A stretch of 64,000 nt of DNA from Treponema sp. Lineage in GTDB: Bacteria; Spirochaetota; Spirochaetia; Treponematales; Treponemataceae. Positions 63,223 to 64,000 of this stretch are shown here, in pieces. Numbering within the stretch: the first letter of the stretch is position 1; every line of letters starts with the position of its first letter. The position numbers were made by a program, and so were the translations under genes. Location: positions 1 through 64,000 of the forward strand of contig JAKSTG010000002.1 in assembly GCA_024402695.1 (NCBI GenBank). Direction: 5' to 3'. The notes beneath the pieces were generated by a model. That model was not told the DNA's origin and did no database searches. It saw nothing but the letters and a program-made list of their open reading frames with translations.

Positions 63223-63229
63223 GAAAAAC

Positions 63230-63316
63230 CTAAGGGAAAACTATTAGTTAAAAAACGATAGTAAGGGTAATATCCATCAGGCAAAAGCTGGTCCGATTTT
63301 TCGACCAGCTTTTTCA
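63230..63316 (+). ncRNA. Candidate small RNA of about 90 nt
   Basis: The segment lies between a good promoter (63194-63222) and a strong rho-independent terminator (63282-63316: stem AAAGCTGGTC / GACCAGCTTT plus T-run). No open frame with a ribosome site is present. The only short frame is an 8-codon one from 63221. The start site is inferred from promoter spacing. Confidence 0.45.
63282..63316 (+). terminator. Rho-independent terminator of the candidate small RNA
   Basis: AAAGCTGGTC pairs with GACCAGCTTT around an eight-base loop and is followed by a T-run. Confidence 0.85.
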
Positions 63317-63339
63317 TTTTAAATAGATCTTCCAAATTT

Positions 63340-63993
63340 GTTTCACGTGGAACTTATCCACAAAGCATCCACAAATTGTGGATAACTTTCAATGAATAGT
63401 AAGTAATAGAAATATATTAGTTATCCACAAATCCACACAGTTATCCACATTTTCGTTTCACGTGAAACTGAATATAATCCTAATTTTTTAATTAAACAAG
63501 TTTAAGAATTGTTCCACGTGAAACAGTAAATCCGCACAGGAAGTATTGTTTCACATGAAACAATTATTCTGGAATAAGAATAGAACTGCTGTTGAACCAA
63601 TCGAGCATATTGTTGTTTTACGTGAAACTGGATTATGCAATTAGGTTTTGAGTTTCACGTGAAACAGAAAAATTGGCTGAAATAACTAATGCCTGAATCA
63701 TATTGAAATATTATAAATTTAAGTTTCACGTGAAACGGAAGGGTTTGAAAAGCACATAATCTATAATGGAATTGCTCAGGAAAAAGATAAGAAATCTTAA
63801 GAGAAAATATCGAGTTTGTTTCATGTGAAACTGAGGAATCTAAGATATATCTTTTGTTAAATTGTTTCATGTGAAACATAGCTAGAGTAGGGGAGAAAAT
63901 GTTCCACGTGAAACAGAACGAGAACTGAATCCAAGAATATTTCACGTGAAACAAATTCTTTTATAAGAATGTGAAAATTGTTCCACGTGAAAC
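63340..63993. repeat. Array of twelve parS-like palindromes
   Basis: Fourteen-base sites matching or nearly matching GTTTCACGTGAAAC start at 63340, 63455, 63511, 63548, 63615, 63652, 63723, 63818, 63864, 63901, 63939 and 63980. Those at 63455, 63652 and 63723 are perfect. 63511, 63901 and 63980 read GTTCCACGTGAAAC. 63548 has CATG and 63818 and 63864 have CATGTG at the centre. 63340, 63615 and 63939 have one base changed (GGAAC, TTTTAC and ATTTC). The consensus is that of ParB/Spo0J-binding parS. Many start-to-start distances are 37-41 bp. No gene is seen in this stretch. Confidence 0.85.
63354..63449. promoter_or_regulatory. Cluster of four perfect DnaA boxes
   Basis: TTATCCACA occurs at 63354-63362, 63421-63429 and 63441-63449, and its complement TGTGGATAA at 63377-63385. 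A partial box (GCATCCACA) lies at 63365-63373. The cluster is sandwiched between the first and second parS-like sites, about 5 kb from dnaA. It may be part of the origin or a DnaA-titration or regulatory site. Confidence 0.75.
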
Positions 63994-64000
63994 AGAAGGT

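Noticed and set aside
63655-63954. 99-codon minus-strand open frame in the parS array
   Set aside because: It is made largely of translated palindromes (repeated FHVK/FHMK-type peptides), has no ribosome site and matches nothing recognisable.
63340-63993. CRISPR array
   Set aside because: The repeats are 14-bp palindromes of parS type with irregular gaps of about 23 to 101 bp. They are far too short for CRISPR repeats and no cas genes are present.
1-64000. tRNA, rRNA, tmRNA, SRP RNA and known riboswitches
   Set aside because: I looked in the intergenic gaps for CCA-ending cloverleafs and conserved riboswitch cores and recognised none.
63317-64000. parA/parB genes
   Set aside because: No coding sequence for ParA or ParB is present in the window, although their binding sites are. 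They may lie outside.

Overview
The window looks like chromosome from a host-associated or rumen-type Treponema (Spirochaetota) with a moderately AT-rich genome. The grounds are: a spirochaete-style origin block; an archaeal/spirochaete-type UMP kinase; a cyclophilin-FKBP fusion immunophilin of the kind described in Treponema; a purine-nucleoside ABC transporter like that of T. pallidum; and several exported proteins that I recognise only as Treponema-like. Species identity is inference.

Layout. 1-7 kb: the outer end of a probable IS3-family element, then unlinked metabolic genes (alkaline-phosphatase-fold enzyme, secreted lipase-like lipoprotein, CE2-type esterase, flavin reductase, MATE exporter, GH18). 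7-12.7 kb: a nucleoside ABC transporter (ATPase plus two permeases, no receptor gene), UMP kinase and an aldo/keto reductase. 12.8-20.6 kb: an accessory stretch of small genes (a nucleotidyltransferase-like ORF carrying a GC-rich repeat, a small HTH protein, four GNAT acetyltransferases of which one is truncated, an MGMT-like fragment, a DUF6442/XRE pair, an SGNH lipoprotein, a nucleoside phosphorylase, a P-loop kinase and a CrtO-like protein). Several repeat elements lie here. 20.8-27.2 kb: transporter, QueH, ArgA, a cyclase-family hydrolase, a 2'-5' RNA-ligase-like protein, an XRE-TPR regulator and a possible orphan PD-(D/E)XK nuclease. A 640-bp gene-poor stretch with duplicated hairpins and a GC-rich leader precedes a GH31 glycosidase (27.8-29.8 kb). 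30.6-39.7 kb: a leftward run encoding an exported protein, a TPR protein, a predicted beta-barrel, an ECF sigma factor, its anti-sigma factor, an IPT/transglutaminase-like membrane protein, dCMP deaminase and an FMN reductase. 39.9-48.4 kb: amino-acid-type binding protein, AroA, a divergent PurH, MraY, a lipoprotein, a HlyIII-like protein, RlmB and a YchJ-like protein.

48.4-63.1 kb is the origin block. Leftward: dual immunophilin, exported protein, jag/khpB, yidC, yidD, rnpA, rpmH, dciA-like, recF, dnaN, dnaA. Rightward: gyrB, gyrA. The dnaA-dnaN gap holds DnaA-box-like sequences and an AAT-repeat tract. Gene orientation diverges around dnaA/gyrB, as expected for leading-strand transcription away from an origin.

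The most striking feature is the last 700 bases, which have no plausible gene. After gyrA come a promoter-plus-terminator unit that looks like a small RNA, then four perfect DnaA boxes within 96 bp, then a dense array of twelve 14-bp palindromes matching the ParB site parS (GTTTCACGTGAAAC and close variants) in 654 bp. The array probably continues past the window. A thirteenth near-perfect site lies inside dnaA. Together these suggest a compact replication and segregation control region next to gyrA, 5-7 kb from the dnaA-linked origin.
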